Below, one piece after another: positions 17,768-26,401 of a stretch of DNA of 64,000 nt. Source of the stretch: Cellulosimicrobium arenosum (GTDB lineage Bacteria; Actinomycetota; Actinomycetes; Actinomycetales; Cellulomonadaceae). A program made the translations under genes and the position numbers. The stretch spans positions 62,001 to 126,000 of the forward strand of contig NZ_JACYHB010000012.1 in NCBI RefSeq assembly GCF_014837295.1. The letters run 5' to 3'. The notes under the pieces were generated by a model, which was given only the letters and a program-made list of their open reading frames with translations, had not been told where the DNA came from and did not search any database. Each line of letters starts with the position of its first letter. Positions within the stretch are counted from its first letter, which is position 1.

Positions 17768-18771
17768 GGCGGGGGGCGTTCGCCGGAGCCGCGGGGGACG
17801 AGGTGGGTGGGCATGCGGACGTGGACCGGTGCGCCGGCAGGGTCGTCGAGGCGGGCGAGCACGCGGCGGGCGACCATGCGGCCGAGCTCGACGGTGTCGT
17901 AGGCGACGACGCTGAAGCCGATCGCGTCGGCCAGGTCGAAGTCGTCGAAGCCGACGTAGGCGAGATCGTCGCGCATCGGCCCGAGCGCCCGGACGAGCGC
18001 GGCGCTGGCCTTGTTGTTGCCGGTGACGATCGCCGTCGGAGGCTCGGCCATGTCCATGAGGCCGAGGATCGACGCCTCGGTGCCCTGCCCGGGCGGGTCG
18101 TCGAGGCGCTCCCAGGCGCTCGTGTCCTCGACCCCCGCCTCGCGCAGCGCCTCGCGGTAGCCGGCGAGCCGCTCAACGTGCGTGTACAGGTGTGCCGGGT
18201 CGCACACGAACGCGATGCGGCGGTGCCCCAGTCGGGTCAGGGCGCGGACCGCCTCGGCCGTCCCCTCACGGTCGTCGAGCAGGACGGAGTCGGCGAGGAG
18301 GTTGCGCGCCGGCCGGTCGACCGTCACCACCGGGGTGCCGAGGCCACGCTCGCGCTCGAGGTAGGACTGGTCGTCCGCGATGGGGACGAGCGCGAGCGCA
18401 CGCACGCGCTGAGCGAGGAACGTCCCGACGACGCGATGCTCCTCCGCGGGGTCGTCCTCCGTCGCGCCGAGGACCATGGTCAGGCCGCTGCGCGAGAGCT
18501 CGCGCTCCATGCCCGCGGCGACCTTGACGTAGAACGGGTTGGTCAGGTCGCCGAGGACGAAGCCGACGGCAGTCGAGACCCCGCCGTGCCGCAGGCTGCG
18601 CGCGAGGAGGTTGGGCCGGAAGTGCAGGCGCTCCGCGGCGTCCTCGATGCGGCGCCGCGTGTCGGGCGAGACGTTCGTGCTCCCGTCGTAGACCCTGGAC
18701 ACGGTCTTGGCGCTGACCCCGGCGAGCCGGGCGACGTCCGCCAGGGTGGCGCGCTGCGGCGGCTTGTGCAC
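17761..18771 (-). CDS. LacI-family transcriptional regulator
   Basis: The protein has 336 residues, the usual LacI length. The N-terminal helix-turn-helix reads TLADVARLAGVSAKTVSRVY (about 9-28), followed by the hinge helix FRPNLLARSLRHG. The periplasmic-binding-protein-like effector domain (GFVLGDLTNPFYVKVAAGME) runs to the end. It probably senses a mannan-derived sugar and controls one of the two operator families nearby. I place the start at the GTG at 18771 because the HTH then starts at the normal position and TAGGGT ends 7 nt upstream, as in a leaderless promoter; the frame stays open to 18954 without support. Its TAG stop lies inside a 21-bp repeat. It is divergent from a second LacI gene. 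Confidence 0.9.
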   Translation of the reverse strand: MHKPPQRATLADVARLAGVSAKTVSRVYDGSTNVSPDTRRRIEDAAERLHFRPNLLARSLRHGGVSTAVGFVLGDLTNPFYVKVAAGMERELSRSGLTMVLGATEDDPAEEHRVVGTFLAQRVRALALVPIADDQSYLERERGLGTPVVTVDRPARNLLADSVLLDDREGTAEAVRALTRLGHRRIAFVCDPAHLYTHVERLAGYREALREAGVEDTSAWERLDDPPGQGTEASILGLMDMAEPPTAIVTGNNKASAALVRALGPMRDDLAYVGFDDFDLADAIGFSVVAYDTVELGRMVARRVLARLDDPAGAPVHVRMPTHLVPRGSGERPPPK

Positions 18772-18778
18772 AAGCGCG

Positions 18779-18784
18779 ACCCTA
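18779..18784 (-). promoter_or_regulatory. -10 box of a probable leaderless promoter (TAGGGT)
   Basis: Read leftward, TAGGGT ends 7 nt before the GTG start of the lacI gene at 18771. No Shine-Dalgarno sequence is present. Confidence 0.45.
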
Positions 18785-18822
18785 GCAGCGACGCCGATCG
18801 CGCCGGGCCCGCGCGAGGCGAG

Positions 18823-18851
18823 TTGACAGGTGAAGCGCTTCAGTGCACGGT
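18823..18851 (+). promoter_or_regulatory. Promoter/operator of the second lacI gene (TGAAGCGCTTCA)
   Basis: TTGACA at 18823-18828 is a consensus -35, and 17 bp later lies a weak -10 (CACGGT, 18846-18851). A perfect 12-bp palindrome TGAAGCGCTTCA (18831-18842) fills the spacer, which is the classical LacI/GalR operator form. Its position predicts autorepression of the rightward gene, and it may also affect the leftward lacI. Confidence 0.6.
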
Positions 18852-18928
18852 GTGCTCCGGTGGGTGCGCGCGGTCGCTGGACGTGCCCGTCGACGGCACG
18901 GCACAACGGGGAGAGGTGGGGAGAGGTC

Positions 18929-19948
18929 ATGGCGCGCATCACGATCGCCGACATCGCACGCCGCGCGGGCGTCTCGACGGGCGCGGTCTCCTACGCGCTC
19001 AACGACCGGCCCGGCGTGTCCGCCGCGACCCGTGAGCGCATCCTGGGCGTCGCCGCCGAGCTGGGCTGGGCGCCGAGCTCGGCCGCACGCTCGCTCTCGG
19101 GCGCGCGGACCGAGACCGTCGGCCTCGTGCTCGCCCGCGACCCGAGCACCCTCGGCTTCGAGTCGTTCTACATGCAGTTCATCGCGGGGATCGAGTCCGA
19201 GCTCGCGACGCGCTCGTACGGCCTGCTGCTCCAGGTCGTCCCGGATCTCGACGCGGAGATGCGGGCCTACCGCAAGTGGCGAGCCGCGCGGCGGGTCGAC
19301 GGCGTCGTCACGGTCGACCTCCGCCTCGACGACCCGCGCGTCGCATGGCTCTCGGAACCCGACGCCATCCCCGCCGTCGTGGTCGGCGACCCGGCCCTCG
19401 CCGGGGGAGTGACCAACGTCTGGACCGACGACGCGGCCGCCATGCGAGAGTCCGTGCGGTATCTCGCGACCGCCGGGCACCGACGGATCGCCCGTGTCTC
19501 GGGCGTCCAGAGCTTCGGCCACACCCACATCCGTGACGACGCGTTCCGCGAGGAGATCCGTCGTCTCGCCGTGCACGGGGAGATCGCCCGGACCGACTAC
19601 ACCGCCGACCAGGGGGCGACGGCGACCCGCGGTCTGCTGACCGGGATCGAGCGACCGTCCGCCGTGATCTACGACAACGACGTCATGGCGCTGGCGGGTC
19701 TCGGCGTCGCCCGCGAGCTCGGCGTGCGCGTCCCGGAGGAGCTCTCCGTCATCGCGTGGGACGACTCCCCGCTGTGCGAGGCGACCTTTCCCCGGCTGTC
19801 TGCCCTGAGCCACGACGTCACCCGGTTCGGTGCGCACGTCGCGCGCCGGCTCTTCGACCGTATCGACGGGACCGTGGGTGGCAGCTTCCTGGACTCCACG
19901 CCCACGCTGCGGCCGCGTGGTACCACGGCGCGGCACGCCGGCGCCTGA
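18929..19948 (+). CDS. LacI-family transcriptional regulator (second)
   Basis: The protein has 339 residues. The HTH is ITIADIARRAGVSTGAVSYA (about 4-23), then LNDRPGVSAATRERI, the hinge SSAARSLSG, and a ligand domain with the usual conserved C-terminal lines (LSVIAWDDSPLCEATFPRLS). The ATG at 18929 follows GGAGAGG by 3-4 nt and gives normal length. It reads away from the other lacI and toward the importer, so it is the best candidate for repressing the importer operon by way of the TGAAGCGCTTMA sites. The recognition residues (GAVSYALN) differ from the neighbour's (KTVSRVYD), so the two should bind different operators. Which binds which is inferred, not shown. Confidence 0.9.
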   Translation: MARITIADIARRAGVSTGAVSYALNDRPGVSAATRERILGVAAELGWAPSSAARSLSGARTETVGLVLARDPSTLGFESFYMQFIAGIESELATRSYGLLLQVVPDLDAEMRAYRKWRAARRVDGVVTVDLRLDDPRVAWLSEPDAIPAVVVGDPALAGGVTNVWTDDAAAMRESVRYLATAGHRRIARVSGVQSFGHTHIRDDAFREEIRRLAVHGEIARTDYTADQGATATRGLLTGIERPSAVIYDNDVMALAGLGVARELGVRVPEELSVIAWDDSPLCEATFPRLSALSHDVTRFGAHVARRLFDRIDGTVGGSFLDSTPTLRPRGTTARHAGA

Positions 19949-20124
19949 CGTCCGGACACCGGCCCGCGAGCCGGTCGGCCCAGCGCGGTCACCCGGCGGC
20001 CCGTGCGAGACCTGGCGATGCGACCTGGCCGCTCGATCTGACACCGTGGCCTGTCGCTGCAGCCCGGCACCGCAGCCGGTGCGTGCCGCCCCAGTCGTCG
20101 AGACCGAACCGTGATCAGCGATCG

Positions 20125-20154
20125 TTGACTTACACGAACTGAAGCGCTTAATCT
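20125..20154 (+). promoter_or_regulatory. Importer promoter with LacI-type operator (TGAAGCGCTTAA)
   Basis: -35 TTGACT (20125-20130), 18-bp spacer, -10 TAATCT (20149-20154). The palindrome TGAAGCGCTTAA at 20140-20151 occupies the spacer and runs into the -10, so a bound repressor would occlude the promoter. Confidence 0.65.
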
Positions 20155-20207
20155 CTGCCTATCGGCAATGGAGCAACGCTCGCGACGAGGTGATGCTGCC
20201 TCGAGGC

Positions 20208-20219
20208 TTAAGCGCTGCA
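20208..20219. promoter_or_regulatory. Second LacI-type operator in the importer leader (TTAAGCGCTGCA)
   Basis: Read on the other strand this is TGCAGCGCTTAA, 11 of 12 bases matching the upstream operator. The two centres are 68 bp apart. It lies in the leader, about 80 bp before the binding-protein start. Confidence 0.5.
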
Positions 20220-20299
20220 GAGCGGAGCTCCGTGCACGCGCTCGGTCAGCGATCACGCACCCGGGCACGAGTCAACGACGACGAGAGCGAGAGATCGAG

Positions 20300-21619
20300 A
20301 TGGCGAAGAGGCACATCCTGAGCGTGACGAGCGTGACGAGCGTGGCCGCTGCCACGGCGCTCCTGCTGGGGGCCTGCTCCGGCGGGTCGGACGACGGAGC
20401 GGGCGACGGCGACGAGCCGTCGGGGAGCATCACCGTGCTCACGAACCGCACGGACATCGTGGACACGGTCCTGCAGGACTACGTGGCCGAGTTCCAGCAG
20501 ACCTACCCGGACGTCGACGTCGAGTTCGAGGCGATCACCGACTACGAGGGCGACATGACCGTCCGGCTGAACTCGGGCGACTACGGCGACGTCCTGCTCG
20601 TCCCCAACACCGTGGACGCGGACCAGCTCTCGACCTTCTTCGAGCCTCTCGGCACCGTGGACGAGCTCGGGGAGAAGTACCGGTTCATCCACGAGAAGTC
20701 GTACGACGGCCAGGTGTACGGTCTCGCGACCTTCGGTACCGCCCTCGGCTACGTGCTGAACAAGCCGGTCTGGGAGAAGGCCGGCGTCACCGAGCCCCCG
20801 ACCACGCCCCAGGACTTCGTCGCGGCGCTCGAGGCGATCAAGGACACCTCGCCCGACGCCACCCCCTACTACACGAACTACGCCGACGGCTGGCCGTTGA
20901 CCCAGTGGCAGTCCAACCAGGGCTCGATCGACGGCCCCGAGGCCGTCAACATGCGCACCGAGCAGGACGCACCGTGGACGGAGGGCGAGGAGCAGTACGC
21001 GATCGACTCGCTGCTGTTCGACGTCGTCGCCGCAGGGGTCAGCGAGAAGGACCCCACCACGACCAACTGGGAAGAGTCCAAGAACCTCATCGGCAGCGGC
21101 CAGGTCGGTTCCATGGTGCTCGGCTCGTGGGCCGTGACCCAGATGCAGGACGCCGCCGAGGCGGCGGGTGCGGCGCGCGAGGACATCGGCTTCTGGCCGA
21201 TGCCGTGGCAGACCGACGGCGCCTTCCACAGCACGGTCAGCGGCGACTACAAGATCGCGGTCTCGAAGAACTCGGAGAACAAGGAGGCCGCGGAGGCGTG
21301 GCTGTACTGGTTCCTCGACGAGTCCGGCTTCGCCGCGAGCCAGGGCGGCATCGCGCCGCAGGTCGACGGCCAGACGCCCGAGACGCTCGCAGACTTCGAG
21401 ACCTATGGCGTCGAGGAGGTCGAGATCGCCCCGGCACCGGAGGGCGAGGAGAGCCTGCTCTCGGACATCTACAACGCTGCAGAGATCGACCTCAACGGTG
21501 ACCAGTTCCGCCGCGAGTACGTCGACATCGCCCGCGGAGCCGCGGACGGCAGCAAGGAGTCGTACTTCGCCGACCTCAACGCGCGCTGGGCAGAGGCCCG
21601 GGCCGAGGTCGTCGGCTGA
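20300..21619 (+). CDS. Sugar ABC transporter substrate-binding lipoprotein
   Basis: The protein has 439 residues. It has a short signal peptide with lipobox LLLGAC (lipidated Cys26), then a Gly/Asp-rich tether and a family-1 extracellular solute-binding fold (ITVLTNRTDIVDTVLQDYVAEFQQTYPDVDVEF at the start of the mature domain). It captures oligosaccharides at the cell surface for the two permeases downstream. Its place between mannanase and mannosidase genes suggests manno-oligosaccharides. No ATPase gene is present in the operon; a shared MsiK/MsmK-type ATPase elsewhere is the usual actinobacterial solution. The ATG at 20300 gives a normal signal peptide, but the ribosome site is weak. Confidence 0.9.
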   Translation: MAKRHILSVTSVTSVAAATALLLGACSGGSDDGAGDGDEPSGSITVLTNRTDIVDTVLQDYVAEFQQTYPDVDVEFEAITDYEGDMTVRLNSGDYGDVLLVPNTVDADQLSTFFEPLGTVDELGEKYRFIHEKSYDGQVYGLATFGTALGYVLNKPVWEKAGVTEPPTTPQDFVAALEAIKDTSPDATPYYTNYADGWPLTQWQSNQGSIDGPEAVNMRTEQDAPWTEGEEQYAIDSLLFDVVAAGVSEKDPTTTNWEESKNLIGSGQVGSMVLGSWAVTQMQDAAEAAGAAREDIGFWPMPWQTDGAFHSTVSGDYKIAVSKNSENKEAAEAWLYWFLDESGFAASQGGIAPQVDGQTPETLADFETYGVEEVEIAPAPEGEESLLSDIYNAAEIDLNGDQFRREYVDIARGAADGSKESYFADLNARWAEARAEVVG

Positions 21620-21626
21620 CGCGACG

Positions 21627-21656
21627 CGCCCGGCCCGCCCCACGGCGGGCCGGGCG
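21627..21656 (+). terminator. Intra-operon hairpin between binding-protein and permease genes
   Basis: A perfect 13-bp stem CGCCCGGCCCGCC/GGCGGGCCGGGCG with a 4-nt loop directly follows the binding-protein stop. In ABC sugar operons such stems usually attenuate or protect the upstream message, so that the binding protein is made in excess over the permeases. Confidence 0.65.
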
Positions 21657-21698
21657 TCCGTCAGCACCGACCCACGACAGACGAAGGAGGCGACTGCG

Positions 21699-22655
21699 AT
21701 GGCCGCGGTCACCGGACCTGCCGGCGCGCTCCGCACGAAGCCGCCGACCCCCCCGCGAGGGCGACGAGGACACCGGACGGACGCGCTCGGCTCGAGCGGC
21801 CGGCGCATCACGCCGTGGCTGTTCCTGCTCGCTCCGGTCGGGCTGCTGCTGGTCTTCACCTACGTGCCGGTCGCGAACATGGTGTGGTACAGCTTCACGT
21901 CCTGGGACGGGCTGGACCCCGTCAAGGAGCCGGTCGGCTGGCAGAACTACGTCGAGATCTTCACGAGGCCGGAGATCTTCCGTGTCTTCCTCGTCAGCCT
22001 CTACTACCTCGCCGGCGCGATGCTCCAGCTCGTGCTCGCGCTGTACTTCGCGACCGTGCTCAGCTTCAACACGCGGTTCCGGACCTGGTTCAAGGGGATC
22101 ATCTTCTTCCCGTACCTGATCAACGGCGTGGCCATCGGGCTGGTCTTCCTGTACTTCTTCCGCCCCGGCGGAACCCTCGACGCGCTGCTCGCGACGCTCG
22201 GGGTGGCCGAGCCGCCGCTGTGGCTCGGCGACCCGTCGATCGTGAACGTCTCGCTCGCCGCGACGAGCGTCTGGCGGTACATGGGGCTCAACTTCGTGCT
22301 GTTCCTCGGGGCGATCCAGTCCATCCCCAGCGAGCTGTACGAGGCGGCGGACCTCGACGGGGCGAACGCGTGGCAGAAGTTCCGGTTCATCATCGCGCCG
22401 GGCATCAAGCGCATCACCGGGCTGTCCGTCGTCCTCGCGGTCGCCGGCGCGCTCTCGGCGTTCGAGATCCCGTTCGTCATGACCGGGGGAGCGAACGGGT
22501 CGGAGACCTTCGTCATCCAGACCATCAACACGGCCTTCACGTTCTCCAAGGTGGGCCTCGCGTCCGCGATGGCGCTCGTGCTGCTCGTGATCGTCCTGAT
22601 CATCTCGTGGGTCCAGCGACGCCTGTTCCCCGACGACGGAGGTGAGCTCGTATGA
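21699..22655 (+). CDS. Sugar ABC transporter permease (MalF/UgpA type)
   Basis: The protein has 318 residues. An N-terminal basic cytoplasmic tail is followed by six predicted membrane helices starting at WLFLLAPVGLLLVFTYVP. The EAA loop that contacts the ATPase is present as EAADLDGANAWQKFRFIIAP. It forms the heterodimeric channel with the next gene product. AAGGAGG lies 9 nt before the ATG. Its TGA overlaps the next gene's ATG (ATGA), so translation is coupled. Confidence 0.93.
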   Translation: MAAVTGPAGALRTKPPTPPRGRRGHRTDALGSSGRRITPWLFLLAPVGLLLVFTYVPVANMVWYSFTSWDGLDPVKEPVGWQNYVEIFTRPEIFRVFLVSLYYLAGAMLQLVLALYFATVLSFNTRFRTWFKGIIFFPYLINGVAIGLVFLYFFRPGGTLDALLATLGVAEPPLWLGDPSIVNVSLAATSVWRYMGLNFVLFLGAIQSIPSELYEAADLDGANAWQKFRFIIAPGIKRITGLSVVLAVAGALSAFEIPFVMTGGANGSETFVIQTINTAFTFSKVGLASAMALVLLVIVLIISWVQRRLFPDDGGELV

Positions 22656-23653
22656 GCACGACGCCGACCCGCACCGGCGTGACCCCGACCGAGGCGTCGG
22701 CAGCGCGACCGGTGCCCAGCACGGACGGCGCCTCCTCCGCCGCGGCGGACCGTGGACCCGCGCCACGCGTCACCGGGACCGACCGGGTCCGGATGTCCGC
22801 CGCCGCGCTCACCCGAGGTGCGGGCCCGCTCCTCGGCCCGCTCGGCAAGGCGCTCAAGTACGCGTCCCTCGTCGCGGCCTGCGTGGTCGCGATCCTCCCC
22901 CTCGTCACCGTGTTCCTCGCGTCGTTCAAGACGCAGGACGAGTTCCGCGAGACGGGGCCCCTCGACGCGCCCGAGAGCTGGACCAACCTCGACAACTTCG
23001 TCACCGCGTTCACCAGGGGCGGGATGCTGCAAGGCTTCCTCAACACGACCATCATCCTCGTCGTGGCGCTCGCGGGGACGATCCTCATCGGCACGATGAC
23101 CGCCTACGCGATCGATCGGTTCGACTTCCGCGGACGCGGCCTCGTCGTCGGCGCCTTCCTGCTGGCGACGCTCGTCCCTGCCGTCACGACCCAGGTCGCG
23201 ACCTTCCAGATCGTCAGCGGTCTCGGTCTGTTCAACACGCGATGGGCCGCGATCGTCCTGTTCATGGGGACCGACATCATCTCCATCTACATCTTCCTGC
23301 AGTTCATGCGGTCGATCCCGCGGTCCCTCGACGAGGCGGCGATGCTCGACGGCGCGAACCGCCTCACGATCTACGCCCGGATCGTCTTCCCGCTGCTCAG
23401 GCCGGCGATCGCCACGGTCGTGATCATCAAGGGCATCGCCATCTACAACGAGTTCTACCTGCCGTGGCTCTACATGCCGAGCCGCGACCTCGGCGTCATC
23501 TCGACGTCGCTGTTCCGCTTCAAGGGCCCGTTCGGGGCCCAGTGGGAGGTGATCTCGGCCGGGGCGGTGCTCGTCATCATCCCGACGCTGGTCGCGTTCC
23601 TGCTGCTGCAGCGCTACATCTACAACGGACTAGTCTCAGGAGCCACCAAGTGA
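22652..23653 (+). CDS. Sugar ABC transporter permease (MalG/UgpE type)
   Basis: The protein has 333 residues, with about 70 residues of N-terminal hydrophilic extension (longer than usual for MalG-type permeases) before six membrane helices. The EAA loop is DEAAMLDGANRLTIYARIVFP. It pairs with the upstream permease. Its GGAGG lies within the upstream coding end, the start overlaps the upstream stop by 4 nt, and its own stop overlaps the mannosidase GTG. The binding protein, two permeases and mannosidase therefore form one operon. Confidence 0.93.
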   Translation: MSTTPTRTGVTPTEASAARPVPSTDGASSAAADRGPAPRVTGTDRVRMSAAALTRGAGPLLGPLGKALKYASLVAACVVAILPLVTVFLASFKTQDEFRETGPLDAPESWTNLDNFVTAFTRGGMLQGFLNTTIILVVALAGTILIGTMTAYAIDRFDFRGRGLVVGAFLLATLVPAVTTQVATFQIVSGLGLFNTRWAAIVLFMGTDIISIYIFLQFMRSIPRSLDEAAMLDGANRLTIYARIVFPLLRPAIATVVIIKGIAIYNEFYLPWLYMPSRDLGVISTSLFRFKGPFGAQWEVISAGAVLVIIPTLVAFLLLQRYIYNGLVSGATK

Positions 23654-26358
23654 CCAGCACGACGACGTCGACCTCTCCGTCCGCACCGGGTGTCGCAGGC
23701 GCGGCGACCGCGACCGTCGCGGCGGCGATCCTCCGGCGCGAGCTCCACGACGGCTGGACGGCGTGCGCCCTGCGCGGTCCCGTCGGGCACGGGTGCGACG
23801 GCGTCGCAGTCCCGGCCGGCGTCCCGGGATCGATCCACACCGACCTCCTCGCGGCCGGCCTGATCCCGGACCCCTACCTCGACGACAACGAGAACCTCGT
23901 CGCGTGGATCGGCCGGTGCGACTGGGAGTACCGGACCAGGTTCTCCTGGTCGTCGCGGGACGCGCCCGGGCTGGACCGTCACGACCTGGTGTTCGACGGG
24001 CTCGACACCGTGGCCACCGTCCTGCTCAACGACGTCGAGGTCGCCCGTACCCGCAACCAGCACCGCACCTATCGGTTCTCGGTGGCGGACCTCCTGGTCG
24101 AGGGCGACAACGAGCTCGTCGTGCGGTTCGCCTCTCCCGTCCGCCACGCGGACCGCGAGTCGCTCGCGCTCGGTTACCGACCCCAGGTCAACAAGCACCC
24201 GTTCAACGCGATGCGCAAGTCCGCGTGCAGCTTCGGGTGGGACTGGGGGATCGACGCTCCCTCCGTCGGGATCTGGCGCGCCGTGCGCCTCGAGTCGTGG
24301 ACCGGTGCACGCCTCGCGTCGGTGCGGCCGCTCGCGAGCGTCTCGCTGCCCGCTCACCCCGGCCCTGACGGCGAGGCAGGTCCTGGGCCCACCCGCGCGC
24401 CGGGTCGGCTCGACGTCCACGTGGACGTCGAGCGGGCAGCGGGCGCCGACGGCGCGCTCGCCGTCGAGGTGGTCCTGCGGTCACCGCTCGGCGACGGATC
24501 ACGTCCGGTCGAGCACCGCGCCGAGGTCGGGCTCGCCGCGGGGTCGAGCTCCGCCGTCGTGCACGTGGACGTGCCGGACGCTTCGCTGTGGTGGCCGCGC
24601 GGCTACGGGGACCAGCCGCTCTACGACGTCCGGGTGTCGGTGGGCCCGGCGCAGCCGGTCGACGGCGTGGCCGGGACCGGGCCGGCGGCGTGGACCGACG
24701 AGTGGACCGGGCGGACGGGGTTCCGTGAGGCGCGGCTCGACATGTCGCCCGACGAGCACGGGACGTCGTTCACCGTCGTCGTCAACGGGCGCCCGGTGTG
24801 GGTCAAGGGCGCCAACTGGATCCCGGACGACGTGTTCGTGCACCGCGTCACGCGGGCGCGCTACGCGGCGCGTCTCGACCAGGCGGAACAGGCCGGTATG
24901 AACCTCCTGCGCGTGTGGGGCGGGGGCATCTACGAGGCGGACGACTTCTTCGAGCTGTGCGACGAGCGGGGGATCCTCACCTGGCAGGACTTCGCGTTCG
25001 CGTGCGCGGCGTACTCCGAGGACGAGCCGCTGCGCTCCGAGATCGAGGCCGAGGCCCGCGACAACGTGACACGGCTCGTGGCGCACCCGAGCCTCGTGCT
25101 GTGGAACGGCAGCAACGAGAACATCTGGGGCTTCGACGAGTGGGGCTGGCAGCTCCGCCTCGAGGGCAAGTCCTGGGGGCTCGGCTACTACACCGAGCTG
25201 CTGCCCGCGGTCGTGGAGGAGCTGGACGGGACGCGCCCCTACACGCCGTCGAGCCCGTGGTCGGGGAGCCTCGACATCCCCGCGAACGATCGGGACCACG
25301 GCTCGATGCACTCGTGGGAGCTGTGGAACCGGCAGGACTGGTCGCGGTATCGCGACGACGTCCCGCGCTTCATGGCGGAGTTCGGGTGGCAGGGCCCCCC
25401 GACGTGGTCGACGCTCACGCGGTCGGTCCGGGACGAGCCGTTGACCCCGGAGTCGCCCGGCATGCTCGTGCACCAGAAGGCCGCGGAGGGGAACGACAAG
25501 CTCACCGACGGTCTGGTGCGCCACGTACCGCTGCCCGACGACATGGGCGACTGGCACTGGGCCATGTCCTGGAACCAGGCGGTCGCCGTCCGGACCGCCG
25601 TCGAGCACCTGCGGTCGTGGGCTCCCCGGAGCATGGGATCCGTCGTCTGGCAGCTCAACGACTGCTGGCCCGTGACGTCCTGGTCCGCCGTCGACGGCGA
25701 CGGGCGGCCGAAACCGCTCCTCCACGCGCTCGCTCACGCGCACGCCGACCGCCTCGTCACGGTCCAGCCACGGTCCGCGGACGGCGGGCCACCCCAGGGC
25801 GCACCCGCGGACCGCCTCGTCGTCGTCGTCGGGAACGACACGGACGAGCGGTGGACCGGGGACGTCGAGGTGCGCCGTCTCTCGTTCGACGGGACCGGGC
25901 TCGCCGCGACGACCCTCCCGGTCGGTGTCGCCGCGCGAGGCAGCGCGACGCTCGAGATCCCCTCCGACGTCGCGGCGGCCGACGACCTCGCCGGCGAGCT
26001 GCTCGTCGTGTCCCTCGACGGGGTGCGCGCCCTCTGGTTCTTCGCCGAGCCGCGGGACTCGGAGCTCGCGGCGCCGCGCCTCGTGACCGAGGCGTCGCGA
26101 GAGGCCGGGGGGTGGGCCGTGCGCGTCACCGCCGAGAACCTCGTGCGCGACGTCACCATGCTCGTCGACAAGGTGCACCCCGACCTGCGGGTCGACGACA
26201 TGCTCGTCACGCTGCTGCCGGGAGAGGCGGTCACGTTCCACGTGACCGGTCCGGCGACGGCGCTCGCGGAGGCCGACGCATCGGCGCTCGTCGGCCCCCG
26301 CGTGCTGCGGTCGACCAACCAGCTCGTCACGGGCCGGGCGAGGCGCCGGGAGCGGTGA
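23650..26358 (+). CDS. Beta-mannosidase (GH2)
   Basis: The protein has 902 residues with no signal peptide, hence cytoplasmic. It removes terminal beta-mannosyl units from imported manno-oligosaccharides. The N-terminal sugar-binding jelly roll (about 25-230) includes VPGSIHTDLL and CDWEYRTRFSW. The catalytic barrel has the acid/base Glu490 in LWNGSNENIWGF and the nucleophile Glu577 in FMAEFGWQGPP, both standard for GH2 mannosidases; MSWNQAVAVRTAVEHLRSW and WQLNDCWPVTSWS follow. The start is the GTG at 23650, overlapping the permease stop (GTGA) with AGGAG upstream; the longer upstream reading is a shadow of the permease gene. Confidence 0.94.
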   Translation: MTSTTTSTSPSAPGVAGAATATVAAAILRRELHDGWTACALRGPVGHGCDGVAVPAGVPGSIHTDLLAAGLIPDPYLDDNENLVAWIGRCDWEYRTRFSWSSRDAPGLDRHDLVFDGLDTVATVLLNDVEVARTRNQHRTYRFSVADLLVEGDNELVVRFASPVRHADRESLALGYRPQVNKHPFNAMRKSACSFGWDWGIDAPSVGIWRAVRLESWTGARLASVRPLASVSLPAHPGPDGEAGPGPTRAPGRLDVHVDVERAAGADGALAVEVVLRSPLGDGSRPVEHRAEVGLAAGSSSAVVHVDVPDASLWWPRGYGDQPLYDVRVSVGPAQPVDGVAGTGPAAWTDEWTGRTGFREARLDMSPDEHGTSFTVVVNGRPVWVKGANWIPDDVFVHRVTRARYAARLDQAEQAGMNLLRVWGGGIYEADDFFELCDERGILTWQDFAFACAAYSEDEPLRSEIEAEARDNVTRLVAHPSLVLWNGSNENIWGFDEWGWQLRLEGKSWGLGYYTELLPAVVEELDGTRPYTPSSPWSGSLDIPANDRDHGSMHSWELWNRQDWSRYRDDVPRFMAEFGWQGPPTWSTLTRSVRDEPLTPESPGMLVHQKAAEGNDKLTDGLVRHVPLPDDMGDWHWAMSWNQAVAVRTAVEHLRSWAPRSMGSVVWQLNDCWPVTSWSAVDGDGRPKPLLHALAHAHADRLVTVQPRSADGGPPQGAPADRLVVVVGNDTDERWTGDVEVRRLSFDGTGLAATTLPVGVAARGSATLEIPSDVAAADDLAGELLVVSLDGVRALWFFAEPRDSELAAPRLVTEASREAGGWAVRVTAENLVRDVTMLVDKVHPDLRVDDMLVTLLPGEAVTFHVTGPATALAEADASALVGPRVLRSTNQLVTGRARRRER

Positions 26359-26363
26359 CCCTC

Positions 26364-26401
26364 CTGCTCGCGGTCGGCCGTCAGCCGTCGGCCGCGAGCA
26401 G
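26364..26401. terminator. Bidirectional hairpin terminator
   Basis: CTGCTCGCGG at 26364-26373 pairs perfectly with 26392-26401. It lies between the converging mannosidase and maltokinase genes and includes the last codons and stop of the latter. Confidence 0.6.

Larger units (their letters stand above)
19949..20299. promoter_or_regulatory. Importer-operon upstream region, 351 bp
   Basis: No gene was found. A small stem ACCGGC/GCCGGT (19958-19975) may end the lacI transcript. The right half holds the importer promoter and two operator-like palindromes. The stretch between about 19980 and 20120 shows nothing I can name. Confidence 0.5.

Noticed and set aside
17420-17902. A small 160-codon plus-strand gene across repeat arrays A and B
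   Set aside because: Its sequence is just translated repeat units (seven-residue period) plus antisense of lacI. It has no ribosome site and no domain.
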